Source: an uncultured Nitrosomonadales bacterium
GTDB lineage: Bacteria; Pseudomonadota; Gammaproteobacteria; Burkholderiales; Gallionellaceae
Direction of reading: 5' to 3'
NCBI GenBank assembly: GCA_903885165.1
Contig: CAISHO010000112.1
Location: forward strand, 1-35,445
Length of the DNA stretch: 35,445 nt
Made by a program: the position numbers and the translations under genes. Position 1 is the stretch's first letter. Each line of letters opens with the position of its first letter. Below, in pieces: positions 8,503 to 17,706 of the stretch. The notes under the pieces are model-generated. The model worked only from the letters and a program-made list of their open reading frames with translations. It did no database searches and had not been told where the DNA came from.

Positions 8503-11094
8503 ATGGAACAATTCGCTAAAGAAACCCTGCCGGTCAGTCTCGAAGAAGAAATGCGCAAGTCCTACTTGGACTACGCGATGAGCGTGATTGTCGGGCGCGC
8601 GCTGCCGGATGTGCGCGACGGTTTGAAGCCTGTACATCGCCGCGTGCTGTTTGCCATGCACGAACTATCAAACGACTGGAATCGCGCTTACAAAAAGTCC
8701 GCGCGTATCGTCGGTGACGTGATCGGTAAGTACCATCCGCACGGCGACACCGCTGTGTATGACACCATCGTTCGTATGGCCCAACCGTTTTCACTGCGTT
8801 ACATGCTGGTGGACGGGCAGGGTAACTTCGGATCAGTGGACGGGGATAACGCGGCGGCGATGCGTTACACCGAAATTCGTATGGCTAAGATCGCCCATGA
8901 GTTACTGGCCGACCTAGACAAGGAAACTGTCGACTTTGGCCCCAACTACGACGGCTCTGAACATGAACCGCTGGTATTCCCGGCACGCTTCCCTAATCTG
9001 CTGGTCAACGGTTCGTCCGGTATCGCGGTGGGGATGGCCACCAATATTCCGCCTCACAACATGACCGAAGTCATCGATGCCTGCCTGGCGTTGCTGAAAA
9101 ATCCGGAAATGGACATCGAGGAGTTGATCGAATACGTACCGGCACCGGACTTCCCCACCGCAGGTTTCATCTATGGTCTGGCAGGCGTTCGTGAAGGGTA
9201 TCGCACCGGTCGCGGTCGCGTCATCATGCGTGCGCGCTGCCACTTCGAAGATATCGGCAAGGGTGAACGTCAGGCGATCATCATCGACGAGCTCCCGTAT
9301 CAGGTAAACAAAGCCAATTTGCTGATGAAGATCGGTGAGATGGTGCGCGAGAAGCGCCTGGAAGGTATCTCCGAAATTCGCGACGAATCGGATAAATCCG
9401 GGATGCGCGCAGTAATTGAGTTAAAACGCGGCGAAAATGCCGACGTGCTGCTCAATAAGTTGTACAAAGATACCCAGATGCAAGACAGTTTCGGCATCAA
9501 CATGGTGGCCATTGTCGATGGTCAGCCACGCTTGCTGAACTTGAAGCAGGTGATGGATGCTTTCCTGCGCCATCGCCGCGAGGTGGTTACCCGCCGCACC
9601 ATATTTGAACTGCGCAAGGCTCGCGAACGCGGTCACGTGCTGGAAGGCTTGGCTGTTGCCTTGTCCAATGTGGACGAAATCATCGCCCTGATCAAGGCAG
9701 CTCCCGCACCTTCAGACGCTAAACGCGAGCTGATGGCGAAGAGCTGGCGCTCGGAGCTGGTCGAAGATATGTTAAGCCGCGTGAGCGACGCGTCCCGTCC
9801 CGATGGGCTGGCGCCGCAATTCGGCCTAATCGTAGCGGGCAATGAACGCTTCTACCATCTGTCCGATGCACAGGCACAGGCGATTCTTGAATTGCGTCTG
9901 CAACGCCTGACCGGCATGGAGCAAGACAAGATCATTGGCGAATACCGCGAGGTGATGGATAAGATTGCCGATCTGCTCGATATTCTGGCCAAACCCGAAC
10001 GTGTCACCGCCATCATCGGCGATGAGTTGGCTGCGGTTAAAACCCAATTTGGCGACAAACGCCGCAGCGAGATTGTCACGCATACGCACGACATGAGCAT
10101 GGAAGATTTGATTCCGCCTGAAGATGTGGTGGTTACCTTGTCGCATGGCGGCTACATGAAGGCGCAGAAGATGGACGAATACCGTGCGCAGAAGCGCGGC
10201 GGGCGCGGCCGTCAGGCAACCAAGAACAAGGAAGACGATTTTATCGACAACCTGTTCGTCGCCAATACCCACAATTTCATTTTGTGCTTCTCCAACAAGG
10301 GACGCGTGTACTGGATGAAGGTATACGACGTGCCGCAGGGCAGTCCTACCGCGCGCGGCAAACCTATCGTCAATCTGTTACCACTGGAAGATGGCGAGAA
10401 GATCAATGCGATCTTGCCGGTCACCGAGTTTGTCGAAGACAAGTTTGTTTTCTTTGCTACCGCTAACGGCACGGTGAAGAAGACTACTCTGACGGATTTC
10501 TCCCGTCCGATGAAACGCGGCATTATCGCGATCAATCTGGATGAAGACGATTATCTTATCGGCGTTGCGATTACCGATGGAAAACACGACGTGATGCTGT
10601 TCTCCAACGCCGGCAAGGCGGTGCGTTTCGATGAAGGTGATGTACGCGAAACAGGTCGTGCTTCTCGCGGTGTTCGCGGTATGAAACTTCAAGAAAATCA
10701 ACAGGTTATATCATTACTGGTGGCGGAGAATGAGCAGCAGAGTGTGTTGACTGCGACCGAAAATGGTTACGGAAAACGCAGCCCGGTCGCCGAATACACC
10801 CGACACGGACGTGGCACGCAGGGCATGATTGCGATTCAGACTTCGGAGCGCAATGGTCGCGTGGTTGCGGCAACGCTGGTTAATCCGGAAGATGAGATCA
10901 TGCTGATCGGCACCAACGGTGTGCTGATCCGTACCCGCGTCAACGAAATCCGCGAAATGGGCCGTACGGCACAGGGCGTGACGTTGATGAATCTGGAAAA
11001 GGGCGAGAAACTGGCGGGTCTTAGCCGTATCGCTGAATCCGGTGAAGAAGAAGGACAGGAAGAGCAGGATTCAGGAACTGAGGATTTAGAGTAA
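8503..11094 (+). CDS. gyrA: DNA gyrase subunit A
   Basis: GyrA is the breakage-reunion subunit of the type II topoisomerase that introduces negative supercoils. The 863 residues start with the family N-terminus. Numbering coincides with E. coli: the quinolone-determining region reads GDTAVYD (81-87) with Thr83 and Asp87, and the catalytic tyrosine is Tyr122 in MRYTE. The GyrA box, QKRGGRG at about 562-568, marks gyrase rather than topoisomerase IV ParC, and the six-bladed C-terminal beta-pinwheel follows. The tail is acidic ([16 protein letters not shown]). The DNA encoding its last residues resembles the GGATTGA heptad repeat that continues after the stop. It is the first gene of the supraoperon. 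No clear ribosome binding site precedes the ATG. Confidence 0.98.
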   Translation: MEQFAKETLPVSLEEEMRKSYLDYAMSVIVGRALPDVRDGLKPVHRRVLFAMHELSNDWNRAYKKSARIVGDVIGKYHPHGDTAVYDTIVRMAQPFSLRYMLVDGQGNFGSVDGDNAAAMRYTEIRMAKIAHELLADLDKETVDFGPNYDGSEHEPLVFPARFPNLLVNGSSGIAVGMATNIPPHNMTEVIDACLALLKNPEMDIEELIEYVPAPDFPTAGFIYGLAGVREGYRTGRGRVIMRARCHFEDIGKGERQAIIIDELPYQVNKANLLMKIGEMVREKRLEGISEIRDESDKSGMRAVIELKRGENADVLLNKLYKDTQMQDSFGINMVAIVDGQPRLLNLKQVMDAFLRHRREVVTRRTIFELRKARERGHVLEGLAVALSNVDEIIALIKAAPAPSDAKRELMAKSWRSELVEDMLSRVSDASRPDGLAPQFGLIVAGNERFYHLSDAQAQAILELRLQRLTGMEQDKIIGEYREVMDKIADLLDILAKPERVTAIIGDELAAVKTQFGDKRRSEIVTHTHDMSMEDLIPPEDVVVTLSHGGYMKAQKMDEYRAQKRGGRGRQATKNKEDDFIDNLFVANTHNFILCFSNKGRVYWMKVYDVPQGSPTARGKPIVNLLPLEDGEKINAILPVTEFVEDKFVFFATANGTVKKTTLTDFSRPMKRGIIAINLDEDDYLIGVAITDGKHDVMLFSNAGKAVRFDEGDVRETGRASRGVRGMKLQENQQVISLLVAENEQQSVLTATENGYGKRSPVAEYTRHGRGTQGMIAIQTSERNGRVVAATLVNPEDEIMLIGTNGVLIRTRVNEIREMGRTAQGVTLMNLEKGEKLAGLSRIAESGEEEGQEEQDSGTEDLE

Positions 11095-11162
11095 CTGGCA
11101 GGACTGAGGATTGAGTTAAAAGCGGTGCACTATTTTTTCTCAATCCTCAATCCTCAATCCTA
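11067..11162. repeat. Heptad-array palindrome, copy A1 (gyrA-serC junction)
   Basis: Left arm GGACTGAGGATTGAG (11101-11115), a loop containing TAAAAGCGGTGC, and a right arm of three TCAATCC units (11141-11161). GGATTCA, GGAACTGA and GGATTTA at 11067-11088, inside the gyrA 3' end, look like further left-arm units. Copies A2 (20606-20679) and A3 (26835-26927) share this layout. Confidence 0.75.
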
Positions 11163-11197
11163 TGATTTTTTACTAAATACTTTGGAGTGATTGCAGA

Positions 11198-12280
11198 ATG
11201 ACTATCTACAACTTTAGCGCCGGTCCGGCAGTATTGCCGAAAGAAGTGTTGCAACAGGCTCAGGCCGAAATGCTCGACTGGCATGGCAGCGGTATGTCGG
11301 TGATGGAAATGTCGCATCGCGGTAAAGAATTCATGGGCATCGCAGCGGAAGCTGAAGCCGATTTGCGCGAGTTGATGGGAATCCCTGCCAATTACAAAGT
11401 GTTATTTTTGCAAGGCGGTGCATCACAGCAGTTCGCCATGATCCCTATGAATTTGCTGCGCGGCAAAGCGTCGGCGGATTATCTCAATACCGGCGAATGG
11501 TCAAAGAAAGCCATCTCCGAAGCGAAAAAGTACGGTGCAGTGAATGTCGTTGCGACCAGCGCTGACAAAAATTTCTCCTACGTACCCGATTTCGCTGACT
11601 GGAAATGCGACCCGGAAGCCGCTTACTTGCACTTCACACCGAATGAAACCATAGGTGGCGTTGAATTCAGCTGGTTGCCTGAAGCGGGTTCCGTGCCGCT
11701 GGTAGCCGATATGTCTTCCTGCATCCTGTCACGTCCGATAGACGTGTCGAAGTACGGCCTGATCTACGCTGGTGCGCAGAAGAACATCGGTCCTGCGGGC
11801 CTGACTATCGTCATCGTGCGCGAAGATCTGGTGGGTAACGTTGTCGCCGGTACGCCGACCATGCTGGACTACAAGACGCATGCCGATAACGATTCTATGT
11901 ACAACACGCCGCCGACCTATGGCATCTACATCGCAGGTTTGGTGTTCAAGATGTTGAAGCGTAACGGCGGCATTGCGGCGATGGAGCAGACCAATATCGC
12001 CAAGGCCAATTTGCTGTATGCAGCGATCGATGCCAGCGCTGGATTCTACAACTGTCCTGTGGCAACTGACAATCGTTCGCGCATGAACATCCCGTTTACC
12101 CTCAAGGACTCTGCGCTTGATGGCGCTTTCGTCAAACAGGCTGAAGCGCGTGGCCTGTTGCAACTGAAAGGACATCGTTCGGTGGGCGGTATGCGTGCCT
12201 CTATCTATAACGCGATGCCACTGGCCGGGGTTCAGGCGCTGGTCGAATTCATGAACGAATTCGCAAAGCAAAACGGTTGA
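11198..12280 (+). CDS. serC: Phosphoserine aminotransferase
   Basis: SerC is PLP-dependent; it converts 3-phosphohydroxypyruvate to phosphoserine with glutamate, and also acts in pyridoxal-phosphate synthesis. The 360-residue product starts [12 protein letters not shown], has [16 protein letters not shown] near 71-86, and the PLP lysine in [11 protein letters not shown] (Lys195). It ends with the conserved [16 protein letters not shown] block. GGAGTG upstream gives the ribosome binding site. It follows gyrA across the 103-bp repeat-bearing spacer, and precedes the 3-phosphoglycerate dehydrogenase gene, so the first two enzymes of serine synthesis are adjacent. Confidence 0.97.
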   Translation: MTIYNFSAGPAVLPKEVLQQAQAEMLDWHGSGMSVMEMSHRGKEFMGIAAEAEADLRELMGIPANYKVLFLQGGASQQFAMIPMNLLRGKASADYLNTGEWSKKAISEAKKYGAVNVVATSADKNFSYVPDFADWKCDPEAAYLHFTPNETIGGVEFSWLPEAGSVPLVADMSSCILSRPIDVSKYGLIYAGAQKNIGPAGLTIVIVREDLVGNVVAGTPTMLDYKTHADNDSMYNTPPTYGIYIAGLVFKMLKRNGGIAAMEQTNIAKANLLYAAIDASAGFYNCPVATDNRSRMNIPFTLKDSALDGAFVKQAEARGLLQLKGHRSVGGMRASIYNAMPLAGVQALVEFMNEFAKQNG

Positions 12281-12323
12281 TTCGGCTAAGTAGCGGGTCA
12301 GCTACGGCCAGATCCGCGCTTAA

Positions 12324-12342
12324 TATTGATTATTAATCAATA
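12324..12342. promoter_or_regulatory. Operator-like dyad upstream of the serA-type gene
   Basis: A near-perfect 19-nt palindrome has arms TATTGATTA and TAATCAATA around one T. It lies 20 bp before the ATG at 12363, directly ahead of the GGAG ribosome binding site. Symmetry and position suggest a repressor or LysR-type site; a short mRNA hairpin is the alternative. Confidence 0.4.
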
Positions 12343-12362
12343 AGATGGAGTAGGGTGTTAAT

Positions 12363-13553
12363 ATGGATAATCACTATCGCATTCTTACCCTGAACAAGAT
12401 TTCCGCTTCAGGCTTAAAACGTTTTCCGGCTAGCGCTTACACGGTCGGGGCTGATGTCACCGACCCGGACGCCATTCTGGTGCGTTCGCAAGTCATGCAC
12501 GACATGGAAATTCCGGCCAGCGTCAAAGCGATAGCCCGAGCTGGGGCAGGCACCAACAATGTGCCGGTTGCTAAGATGAGCGCACGCGGTATCCCGGTGT
12601 TTAATGCAGCGGGGGCGAATGCCAACGCGGTAAATGAACTGGTGGTGGCAGGCATGTTGCTGGCAGCACGCAATATTATCCCTGCGCTGCAATTTGTCGC
12701 GGGGCTGCAAGGCGATGATGCCGTTATGCATAAACTGGTCGAGGACGGTAAGAAGCATTATGCAGGCTTTGAGTTGAAAGGCCGCACCTTAGGGATCATC
12801 GGTTTGGGTGCAATTGGTCGTATGGTTGCCGATACCGCCTTGAAACTGGGTATGCACGTGTATGGCTTCGATCCTGAAATCACCGTGGAAGGTGCATGGA
12901 GTTTGTCGTCTCAGGTGAAAAAGGCACAGAGCGTCGAGGAGTTGCTCAAACACAGCGATTTCGTCACACTGCACGTGCCTTTGCTGGAAGCGACTCGCGG
13001 CCTGATCAATGTGCAGCGCATCGCATCGATGAAGTCAGGCAGCGTGTTGCTGAACTTCTCGCGCGATGCGATCGTGGAAAACGACGCGGTACTAGCGGGC
13101 CTAGCGGCCAAGCGTCTGCGTGCTTATGTGTGCGATTTCCCGGCGCAGAAATTACAGGGCCAGACGAATGTGTTGACGCTGCCTCATTTGGGTGCATCCA
13201 CCGAAGAGGCGGAAGACAACTGTGCGTCTATGGTGGTAGATCAGGTGCGTGAGTATCTGGAACACGGCAATATCACCAATACGGTGAATTTCCCGACCCT
13301 GGTGATGCCGCGTGAATCGACTCACCGCCTAGCCGTGGCCAATGCCAATGTGCCGAATATGCTGGGACAGATTTCGACCACGCTGGCAGCGGCTGGTATC
13401 AACATACACACCATGATGAACAAATCGCGCGGTGAGATGGCCTATACGCTGGTGGATACGGATAGCTGTGTGCCTGATGCCTTGATTGCACAAATTGCTG
13501 CGATTGAAGGTGTGTTGATGGTGCGCAGCTTACCATTTTCTTCAGTCTTATGA
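12363..13553 (+). CDS. serA: D-3-phosphoglycerate dehydrogenase (short, ACT-containing)
   Basis: It oxidises 3-phosphoglycerate to 3-phosphohydroxypyruvate, the first step of serine synthesis and the substrate of neighbouring SerC. Visible parts: substrate-domain RAGAGTNNVPV (59-69), NAAGANANAVNELV (81-94), the NAD-binding GLGAIG (147-152), the catalytic Arg in LLNFSRDAIV, and the catalytic His in LPHLGAS. A C-terminal ACT domain (about 320-396) probably binds serine for feedback. At 396 residues it resembles the E. coli-size form. Loop residues differ from the usual NxARGG pattern (NFSRDA). GGAGTAGGG upstream is the ribosome binding site, and an unusual dyad precedes it. Confidence 0.92.
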   Translation: MDNHYRILTLNKISASGLKRFPASAYTVGADVTDPDAILVRSQVMHDMEIPASVKAIARAGAGTNNVPVAKMSARGIPVFNAAGANANAVNELVVAGMLLAARNIIPALQFVAGLQGDDAVMHKLVEDGKKHYAGFELKGRTLGIIGLGAIGRMVADTALKLGMHVYGFDPEITVEGAWSLSSQVKKAQSVEELLKHSDFVTLHVPLLEATRGLINVQRIASMKSGSVLLNFSRDAIVENDAVLAGLAAKRLRAYVCDFPAQKLQGQTNVLTLPHLGASTEEAEDNCASMVVDQVREYLEHGNITNTVNFPTLVMPRESTHRLAVANANVPNMLGQISTTLAAAGINIHTMMNKSRGEMAYTLVDTDSCVPDALIAQIAAIEGVLMVRSLPFSSVL

Positions 13554-13617
13554 TTTATTTTACATTAACAAAATATTGTAAATATCTGAGTATTAAGAAA
13601 TTTACTAAAATTATACT

Positions 13618-14682
13618 ATGAGTGATAAGCTAAAACAGTGCCGAGAGCAAATTGACAGTTTAGATGATGAAATGCTCAGACTGGTCAATCAGCGTGCTGC
13701 GCTCGCACAGCGGATTGGTCACCTTAAGGAAGGCGGCGTGGTGTTGAGGCCTGAGCGGGAGGCGCAAGTGTTGCGCCGACTGCAAGCAAACAATGCCGGT
13801 CCGTTGAGTAACACTGCTATCGCGGCTTTGTTTACTGAAGTTATGTCGCAATGCCGCGCTCTGGAAGCGTCGCTTTCAGTAGCCTATCTCGGGCCGGAAG
13901 GGACGTTCACCGAAGCGGCCGCACTCAAACGTTTCGGCAGCGCGATACTAGGCGTATCTTGCACCACCATTGATGATGTGTTTCGTGAAGTAGAAAGCGG
14001 CGATACGCAATACGGCGTTGTACCTGTGGAAAACTCCACCGAAGGCGCGATCGGTCGCACGCTGGATTTGCTGCTGCAGAGCACCTTGCAAGTTTGCGGC
14101 GAGGTGATGCTGCCTATCCATCAATGTCTGCTGGCTAAGGACTGCGATCTGAAGTCGATCAAGTCAGTCTATTCGCATCCTCAGTCGTTGGGACAATGCC
14201 AGGGTTGGCTGAATATAAATCTGCCTCATGTGGCGCGGATTGCCGTGTCCAGCAACGCGGAAGCGGCGCGACTGGCCTCTGAGCATCCGGGTAGTGCGGC
14301 GATTGCAGGTGCTCAGGCGGCAGGTCATTTCGGCCTGAACGTATGCGTCGAAAATATTGAAGACGATGCCAGAAATACTACACGCTTTCTGGTGTTGGGT
14401 AAGCAGGATGTAGCGCCTTCCGGCAACGACAAGACTTCAATGGTGTTGTCAGCCGCTAATCGCCCCGGTGCCGTCCACGATCTGCTGGCTTCACTGGCAA
14501 AGTTCGAGGTGAGCATGACCAAGTTTGAGTCGCGTCCATCCCGTTCCGGATTGTGGGAATATGTGTTTTACGTGGATATCGAAGGCCATCAGGCCGACGT
14601 GAAGGTCGCGGCCGCATTAGCAGAGCTCAAGCTCGCCGCCGCTTTCCTGAAAATTTTAGGATCATATCCTGTTGCAGTTTAG
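13618..14682 (+). CDS. pheA: Bifunctional chorismate mutase / prephenate dehydratase (P-protein)
   Basis: It converts chorismate to prephenate and then phenylpyruvate, the committed branch to phenylalanine. An AroQ-type chorismate mutase occupies residues 1-90 (LKQCREQIDSLDDEMLRLVNQRAALAQRIG). The dehydratase domain starts AYLGPEGTFTEAA (about 89-101), contains VPVENSTEGAIG, and has the active-site TRFLVLG. A regulatory ACT domain ends the protein, with ESRPSR (about 303-308) for phenylalanine binding. Length of 354 residues is normal for beta/gammaproteobacteria. The 64-bp upstream spacer is very AT-rich and may hold a promoter. No strong ribosome binding site is visible. Confidence 0.97.
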   Translation: MSDKLKQCREQIDSLDDEMLRLVNQRAALAQRIGHLKEGGVVLRPEREAQVLRRLQANNAGPLSNTAIAALFTEVMSQCRALEASLSVAYLGPEGTFTEAAALKRFGSAILGVSCTTIDDVFREVESGDTQYGVVPVENSTEGAIGRTLDLLLQSTLQVCGEVMLPIHQCLLAKDCDLKSIKSVYSHPQSLGQCQGWLNINLPHVARIAVSSNAEAARLASEHPGSAAIAGAQAAGHFGLNVCVENIEDDARNTTRFLVLGKQDVAPSGNDKTSMVLSAANRPGAVHDLLASLAKFEVSMTKFESRPSRSGLWEYVFYVDIEGHQADVKVAAALAELKLAAAFLKILGSYPVAV

Positions 14683-14707
14683 AGAATTATATTAAGGGTT
14701 TTAAAGC

Positions 14708-15481
14708 ATGACGATTAAACAATTGAGTTGGGACATCGATTTTCTGAAGAACAATCCGGCTTTTCAGAGCGATAACTATGGCATTCCCCCGGATGCACGC
14801 CACATTAACTACCCAATCAGAATGGTAAGGTATTGGTTTATATATCATTTTCTTCGTGAAGAGTCCGCTCGTCGCGGTGCCTTGAATGTCTGTGAAATCG
14901 GCGTCGATGTCGGTCAGATGCTGGGCTTTTTGAAGGCAGCCGTAGCACTGGGCGGTGAAAAAGTAGAACTGGCCAGTTGGGATGCAGTCGATGCCATCAT
15001 CCGTGAAGACATCTTGACGCGCGTCGGCTACAACCAGTTCTACCAGGTTGATCTGGAAAGCCCTGAATTCGCCCTGAGCGATGCCAAACAATACGACGTG
15101 ATGATACTAACTCATGTGCTGGAACATCTGTTCAAACCAGAAGAATTGATGAACAAGATTGTTCACCACCTAAAACCGGGTGGCATGCTGATCGGCGGTT
15201 TTCCTTCCACCCCTGAATTTGCAGCGCAGTCGCGCGAAGACAAGATACGTCCGACTGCCCGAAAATATGGCCATGTCAGCGTATTCTCCACCGACCGAGT
15301 ACGCCGTATGGCGAAGGAGTGCGGACTGGAAGTTGAATTCCTGTCTGGCGCGTTCTTCATGCGTAAAAAGGGCTTCTTCCTGGAGAATACCAAGTGGTGG
15401 TTGCGCTTCAATTTGTGGTTCGGTGCGACGTTTCCGAACTGGCCTGGTGAGGTGTACTGGATACTGCGCAAGCCACTTTAA
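14708..15481 (+). CDS. Class I SAM-dependent methyltransferase of unknown substrate
   Basis: The 257-residue protein has motif I NVCEIGVDVGQM (about 60-71), a later LTHVLEHLFKPEEL segment and the post-motif PGGMLIGGFPS, together a Rossmann methyltransferase of the Methyltransf_11/23 kind. The C-terminus is Trp-rich and basic (KWWLRFNLWFGATFPNWPG), possibly membrane-associated or binding a lipid-linked substrate. It lies in the supraoperon between pheA and hisC, where the classic gene order has nothing, and shares their strand with short spacers; co-transcription is likely. Its substrate cannot be told from sequence: a sugar, lipid or quinone-like acceptor are all possible. Confidence 0.8.
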   Translation: MTIKQLSWDIDFLKNNPAFQSDNYGIPPDARHINYPIRMVRYWFIYHFLREESARRGALNVCEIGVDVGQMLGFLKAAVALGGEKVELASWDAVDAIIREDILTRVGYNQFYQVDLESPEFALSDAKQYDVMILTHVLEHLFKPEELMNKIVHHLKPGGMLIGGFPSTPEFAAQSREDKIRPTARKYGHVSVFSTDRVRRMAKECGLEVEFLSGAFFMRKKGFFLENTKWWLRFNLWFGATFPNWPGEVYWILRKPL

Positions 15482-15503
15482 TAGTATTTTTGTTTACTAT
15501 TAA
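15478..15503. other. AT-rich hairpin at the methyltransferase stop codon
   Basis: Perfect 9-bp arms TTAATAGTA and TACTATTAA enclose TTTTTGTT. It overlaps the stop codon and no T-tract follows, so RNA processing or stabilisation is more likely than termination. Confidence 0.4.
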
Positions 15504-15585
15504 CAATTCACGGTTTAAAGTTCGGGTTCGCGGTTTACAGATGGCTGTTACCGTCAGTTTTTATTGATCGTTATCGAATGCTTAA

Positions 15586-16689
15586 ATGAATTATTCCGAA
15601 CTGGCACCAAGTTATATTCGCGCAATCGCGCCTTACCAGCCCGGCAAACCGATTTCAGAACTGGAACGGGAGTTAGGGTTAACCGACATCGTCAAACTGG
15701 CTTCGAATGAAAATCCTTTGGGCGCAAGCCCGAAGGCGCTGGCTGCTGCGCATGCCGCACTTGAAGAAATCAGCCTGTATCCGGATGGCAATGGTTTTGC
15801 ACTGAAAACGGCACTGGTTGCACGCTATGGTGTAGCGCATAACCAGATCGTGCTGGGCAATGGCTCGAACGATTTGCTGGAATTAGCAGCTCATGCTTTT
15901 CTGACTGTCGGCGACAAGGCAGTTTATTCCGACCATGCTTTTGCCGTGTATCCGCTGGCGACGCAGGCGATAGGGGCAACCGGAATCAGCGTGAAGGCGA
16001 TCAATTTCGGCCACGATCTGGACGCGATTCGTCTTGTCGCAGTGGCAGAACAGGTCAAGCTGATTTTTATCGCCAATCCTAATAATCCGACCGGCACGTT
16101 TTTATCCGGCGATGCGCTGCTTGTCTTTTTGCGCGCCTTGCCGGCCAGTATCGTGGTGGTGCTGGATGAAGCCTATAACGAATATCTGCCGGAAGCTTGC
16201 CGCTACGACAGTGTCAGCTGGTTAAGCGAATTTCCGAATCTATTGATTTCGAGGACTTTTTCTAAGGCCTATGGACTTGCATCATTGCGCGTCGGATATG
16301 CCTTGGGTAGTGCGCAGGTCATCGACATGCTCAACCGCGTGCGTCATCCGTTCAACGTCAATAGTCCGGCACAAGCGGCAGCGATCGCGGCACTGGATGA
16401 TTCAGACTTTGTCCGGCGCACTTTTGAATTGAACTTGCGCGGCATGGAACAAATCACGCAAGGCTTGTGCGCGATGGGGCTCGATTACATTCCTTCCTTC
16501 GGTAATTTCATCAGCTTTCACGTTGTCAACGCGGCACGGATTTACCGACGCTTACTTGAGTTGGGCGTAATCGTCCGGCCTATCGGTAATTATGCGATGC
16601 CGGATTACTTACGCGTGAGCATCGGATTGGAAGAACAGAATTTTAAATTTTTATCTGCGTTAAAACAGGTACTTGGAGAAAAAGCATGA
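15586..16689 (+). CDS. hisC: Histidinol-phosphate aminotransferase
   Basis: This PLP enzyme transaminates imidazole acetol phosphate in histidine synthesis. Members in this supraoperon position often also take aromatic keto acids, which would complete phenylalanine and tyrosine synthesis here; that is inference from context. Motifs: KLASNENPLGASP near 37-49, NPNNPTGT near 165, VVLDEAYNEY, and SRTFSKAYGLASLRVGY with the PLP lysine at about 227. The 367 residues match the family. Its stop overlaps the next start as ATGA (16686-16689), implying translational coupling with the DAHP synthase gene. Confidence 0.95.
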   Translation: MNYSELAPSYIRAIAPYQPGKPISELERELGLTDIVKLASNENPLGASPKALAAAHAALEEISLYPDGNGFALKTALVARYGVAHNQIVLGNGSNDLLELAAHAFLTVGDKAVYSDHAFAVYPLATQAIGATGISVKAINFGHDLDAIRLVAVAEQVKLIFIANPNNPTGTFLSGDALLVFLRALPASIVVVLDEAYNEYLPEACRYDSVSWLSEFPNLLISRTFSKAYGLASLRVGYALGSAQVIDMLNRVRHPFNVNSPAQAAAIAALDDSDFVRRTFELNLRGMEQITQGLCAMGLDYIPSFGNFISFHVVNAARIYRRLLELGVIVRPIGNYAMPDYLRVSIGLEEQNFKFLSALKQVLGEKA

Positions 16690-17702
16690 TCATAGTTATG
16701 GGTAGAGATGTCACCGACGAACAAATTGGCGCAGTGGTTAAGCGTCTTGAGACGGCTGGTTTAAAGGCGAACATTTCACGCGGTATTGAACGCACAGTAA
16801 TCGGCGCGATTGGCGATGAACGCCAACTGAATGAAGAAATGTTTACACCATTGCCTGGCGTTGAGTCAGCGATGCATATCACCAAACAGTACAAGATCGT
16901 ATCGCGCGAATCACACAAGGAAAACACCATCATCGACATAGGGGGTATCCCGCTTGGTGGTAATCAGATTCAAATTATCGCCGGCCCTTGTTCGGTTGAA
17001 ACTCAGGAACAAATGGATCTGTCCGCGCAGTACGTACATGAGGCAGGTTGTCGCATGATGCGCGGCGGCGCTTTCAAGCCGCGTACCAGCCCTTATGCCT
17101 TCCAGGGACACGGTGAAGAAGGTCTGCAAATGTTCCGCCAGGCTGCGGCAAAGCAGAAATTTCCTATCGTGACTGAATTGATGGATGCGCGTCAGATCGA
17201 TCTGTTCCTTAAATACGACGTGGATGTGATTCAGATCGGCACGCGCAACATGCAGAACTTCGATTTGCTGAAAGAAGTGGGTCGCCTGAACAAGCCGGTT
17301 ATCCTGAAGCGCGGCATGTCAGCGACTATTTCCGAATGGTTGATGGCGGCGGAATACATCGCAGCGGGCGGCAATCACAACATTATCTTCTGTGAACGCG
17401 GCATACGCACTTTTGAAACCGCTTACCGCAACGTGCTGGACGTGACGGCCATCGCAGTAATGAAGAAGGAAACGCATCTGCCGGTGATCGTAGATCCATC
17501 CCATGCGGGTGGTAAGGCCTGGATGGTTCCTGCGCTTTCGCAAGCGGCAATCGCTGCCGGCGCTGACGGTCTGCTGGTTGAGATGCATCCTAGCCCGTGT
17601 GATGCCTGGTGTGATGCCGATCAAGCGTTGACCCCTCAAGAGCTGAAGAAATTGATGGGGACCTTGGGCGCGATTGCCGGTGCGATTGGACGTACCCTAT
17701 AA
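16686..17702 (+). CDS. aroF: 3-deoxy-7-phosphoheptulonate synthase (DAHP synthase), type I-beta with N-terminal ACT-like domain
   Basis: It condenses phosphoenolpyruvate and erythrose-4-phosphate, the first step of the shikimate pathway. Residues 1-70 (MIIVMGRDVTDEQIGAVV...) form the ferredoxin/ACT-like regulatory domain seen in the Thermotoga-type enzyme. The barrel follows with IIAGPCSVET, MRGGAFKPRTSPYAFQG, QIGTRNMQNF, PVILKRGM and VIVDPSHAGGKAW. At 338 residues it has the length of the I-beta class, unlike the E. coli AroF/G/H class of about 350 residues. It overlaps hisC by 4 nt and tyrA begins 4 nt after its stop. The symbol follows common annotation; nomenclature varies. Confidence 0.93.
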   Translation: MIIVMGRDVTDEQIGAVVKRLETAGLKANISRGIERTVIGAIGDERQLNEEMFTPLPGVESAMHITKQYKIVSRESHKENTIIDIGGIPLGGNQIQIIAGPCSVETQEQMDLSAQYVHEAGCRMMRGGAFKPRTSPYAFQGHGEEGLQMFRQAAAKQKFPIVTELMDARQIDLFLKYDVDVIQIGTRNMQNFDLLKEVGRLNKPVILKRGMSATISEWLMAAEYIAAGGNHNIIFCERGIRTFETAYRNVLDVTAIAVMKKETHLPVIVDPSHAGGKAWMVPALSQAAIAAGADGLLVEMHPSPCDAWCDADQALTPQELKKLMGTLGAIAGAIGRTL

Positions 17703-17706
17703 ATTC

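Noticed and set aside
11067-11162. CRISPR array from repeated TCAATCC units
   Set aside because: Units are 7 nt, contiguous and without spacers; no cas genes are present.
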